Part shown: positions 5,400 to 5,971 of the stretch, in pieces
Layout: each line of letters opens with the position of its first letter
How positions within the stretch are numbered: the first letter of the stretch is position 1
Source: an uncultured Clostridia bacterium
Lineage (GTDB): Bacteria; Bacillota; Clostridia; Christensenellales; Aristaeellaceae
Assembly (NCBI GenBank): GCA_934636425.1
Contig: CAKUAV010000171.1
Span: 1-5,971, forward strand
Direction: 5' to 3'
DNA length: 5,971 nucleotides
Made by a program: the position numbers and the translations under genes
Notes under the pieces: generated by a model
Told to the model about the DNA's origin: nothing
The model's input: the letters and a program-made list of their open reading frames with translations, nothing else
Databases searched by the model: none

Positions 5400-5491
5400 G
5401 ACGGCTTGCGATGCCTTGCGTTCCTATTCCGCCGGGTCGAGATCGCCACTCGTGCGTTCTCGCGGCGTTGGCGCGGTTATCTGCCTTTGCG
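5400..5491 (+). repeat. Conserved ~92-bp block, copy 1
   Basis: Begins GACGGCTTGCG and recurs at 5880-5971, offset by exactly 480 bp. Positions 5421-5491 (71 bp, starting TTCCTATTCCGCCGGGTC) are identical in both copies; the first 21 bases differ at three positions. The identity runs to the last base of the window, so the true repeat is probably longer. No coding frame is convincing. Confidence 0.95.
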
Positions 5492-5533
5492 GGTTCACTT
5501 CGGGTTTGTGCGTTTATTTGTGGCGATCTCGAC
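5436..5533. repeat. 14-bp inverted repeat with a 70-bp spacer
   Basis: GTCGAGATCGCCAC at 5436-5449 is the perfect reverse complement of GTGGCGATCTCGAC at 5520-5533. The left arm lies inside the conserved block; its twin at 5916-5929 would need a partner beyond the window. It could form a long-loop stem in RNA or bind a dimeric protein; nothing in the sequence decides. Confidence 0.8.
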
Positions 5534-5574
5534 GGGGTTACAGGGGTGCGGGGACGCGGGAACGGGGAACGGGG
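5534..5574 (+). other. Strong G-quadruplex motif (six G-runs)
   Basis: Runs of G at 5534-5537, 5543-5546, 5550-5553, 5558-5560, 5564-5567 and 5571-5574, with loops of 5, 3, 4, 3 and 3 bases. This meets the standard G3+N1-7 pattern with two spare runs. It starts at the base after the right arm of the 14-bp inverted repeat. The minus strand is correspondingly C-rich. Confidence 0.75.
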
Positions 5575-5645
5575 CTGGCGGAGCGGCTTTTGTGCGCTTT
5601 TGCGCAAGCACATTGGCCTTGCTGTGCTTTCCGCGGGGAGTACGT

Positions 5646-5715
5646 TGGGGCTCCGCGCCCCAGACTGCGCCAAAGAGTCGAATGTGGAAGCGGCACTGCC
5701 GCCTCTCTGGACTCT
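5646..5715. other. Cluster of intergenic hairpins
   Basis: TGGGGC (5646-5651) pairs with GCCCCA (5657-5662) around TCCGC. Just after it, AGAGTC (5674-5679) pairs with GACTCT (5710-5715), enclosing GCGGC-ACT-GCCGC (5690-5702). No T tract follows on either strand, so these are not canonical terminators. They resemble extragenic palindromic elements or a small structured RNA, but no known RNA family is recognised. Confidence 0.5.
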
Positions 5716-5746
5716 CTTCAAGGGCTGGCCGAGCGGCAGAATGCGC

Positions 5747-5855
5747 TTTGCCTTGGTTCGCGTTCGGTCTTTGCGTTCCTGTTGCGGCGCTTTTCCTCGG
5801 TGCGTGTTCGACGGTGCGTTCCTGTCGTGGCGCTTCGCCCTCGGTTCACGCCTGC
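5747..5855 (+). repeat. Diverged 43-bp units leading into the second hairpin element
   Basis: A partial unit (5747-5769) is followed by two exact-length 43-bp units (5770-5812 and 5813-5855) containing TGCGTTCCTGT and ending CCCTCGGTTCACGCCTGC. They keep the period and order of the 4901-5374 family but are more diverged. GCCCTCGGTTCACGCCTG at 5837-5854 is the exact reverse complement of bases 1-18 of the window. Confidence 0.75.
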
Positions 5856-5879
5856 TGTTTGCCGCATGGCGACAAACAG
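5855..5879. other. GC-containing hairpin (copy 2), same place but different sequence from copy 1
   Basis: CTGTTTGCCGC (5855-5865) pairs with GCGACAAACAG (5869-5879) with one C/A mismatch and a 3-base ATG loop. Flanks are TTCACGCCTG on the left and GACGGCTTGCG on the right, as for the hairpin at 5373-5399, while the stem sequence is unrelated. Confidence 0.75.
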
Positions 5880-5971
5880 GACGGCTTGCGGTATCTTGCG
5901 TTCCTATTCCGCCGGGTCGAGATCGCCACTCGTGCGTTCTCGCGGCGTTGGCGCGGTTATCTGCCTTTGCG
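5880..5971 (+). repeat. Conserved ~92-bp block, copy 2, cut by the window end
   Basis: Same block as 5400-5491, with 71 identical bases at 5901-5971. The window ends while identity continues, so more of the element, and perhaps further copies, should lie to the right. Confidence 0.95.

Noticed and set aside
5421..5491. Transposon end or insertion sequence
   Set aside because: No transposase frame, terminal inverted repeat pair or target duplication can be seen in the window; a non-autonomous element remains possible but unproven.
5290..5721. Minus-strand 143-codon frame over the hairpin region
   Set aside because: It crosses two hairpins, the conserved non-coding block and the G-quadruplex; composition is noise-like and no start signal is seen.
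1..5971. tRNA, rRNA or known riboswitch
   Set aside because: I found no tRNA cloverleaf signature, rRNA consensus segment or riboswitch core on either strand by eye; a covariance-model search would be needed to exclude weak ones.

Overview
The window is GC-rich by eye and carries strong AGGAGG-type ribosome binding sites, a LytR-CpsA-Psr (LCP) envelope protein and short hydrophobic signal peptides ending in ALAE. This fits a high-GC Clostridia-like Bacillota, possibly from the gut. The taxonomy is inference; no marker gene is present. Only three intact genes can be supported, covering about 35% of the window. More than a third of the rest is tandem or dispersed repeat DNA, in at least six unrelated families.

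Layout, left to right. 1-301: array of ~43-bp units in minus orientation. 600-743: a 47-residue protein with four CxxC motifs. 765-804: probable terminator for leftward transcription. 1105-2076 (minus): an exported LCP-family protein. 2153-2390: four exact 60-bp tandem units. 2393-2670 (minus): frameshifted remnant of an unrecognised protein gene. 2671-3360: five 141-150-bp units that repeat a piece of the same decayed gene. 3375-3405: AT-rich promoter island. 3495-4454 (plus): an exported protein with the fold signature of a UshA-type 5'-nucleotidase, but with every metal and catalytic residue replaced, plus a nine-fold PTD(A/K) tail. 4493-4648: three 48-bp units. 4901-5374: eleven ~43-bp units of the same family as the left array, in plus orientation. 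5373-5971: two copies, 480 bp apart, of a hairpin-plus-conserved-block element, with a G-quadruplex motif and other hairpins between them.

How it fits together. The LCP gene and the pseudo-nucleotidase gene are divergent. Both products enter the secretory pathway with very similar leaders, and both probably act outside the membrane: one attaching glycopolymers to the wall, the other as a non-catalytic binding protein (inference). The block containing all three genes lies between inverted copies of one 43-bp repeat family, so it could flip or be amplified by recombination. The most distinctive items are the dead 5'-nucleotidase and the two right-hand hairpins. These differ in sequence but sit between the same conserved flanks.
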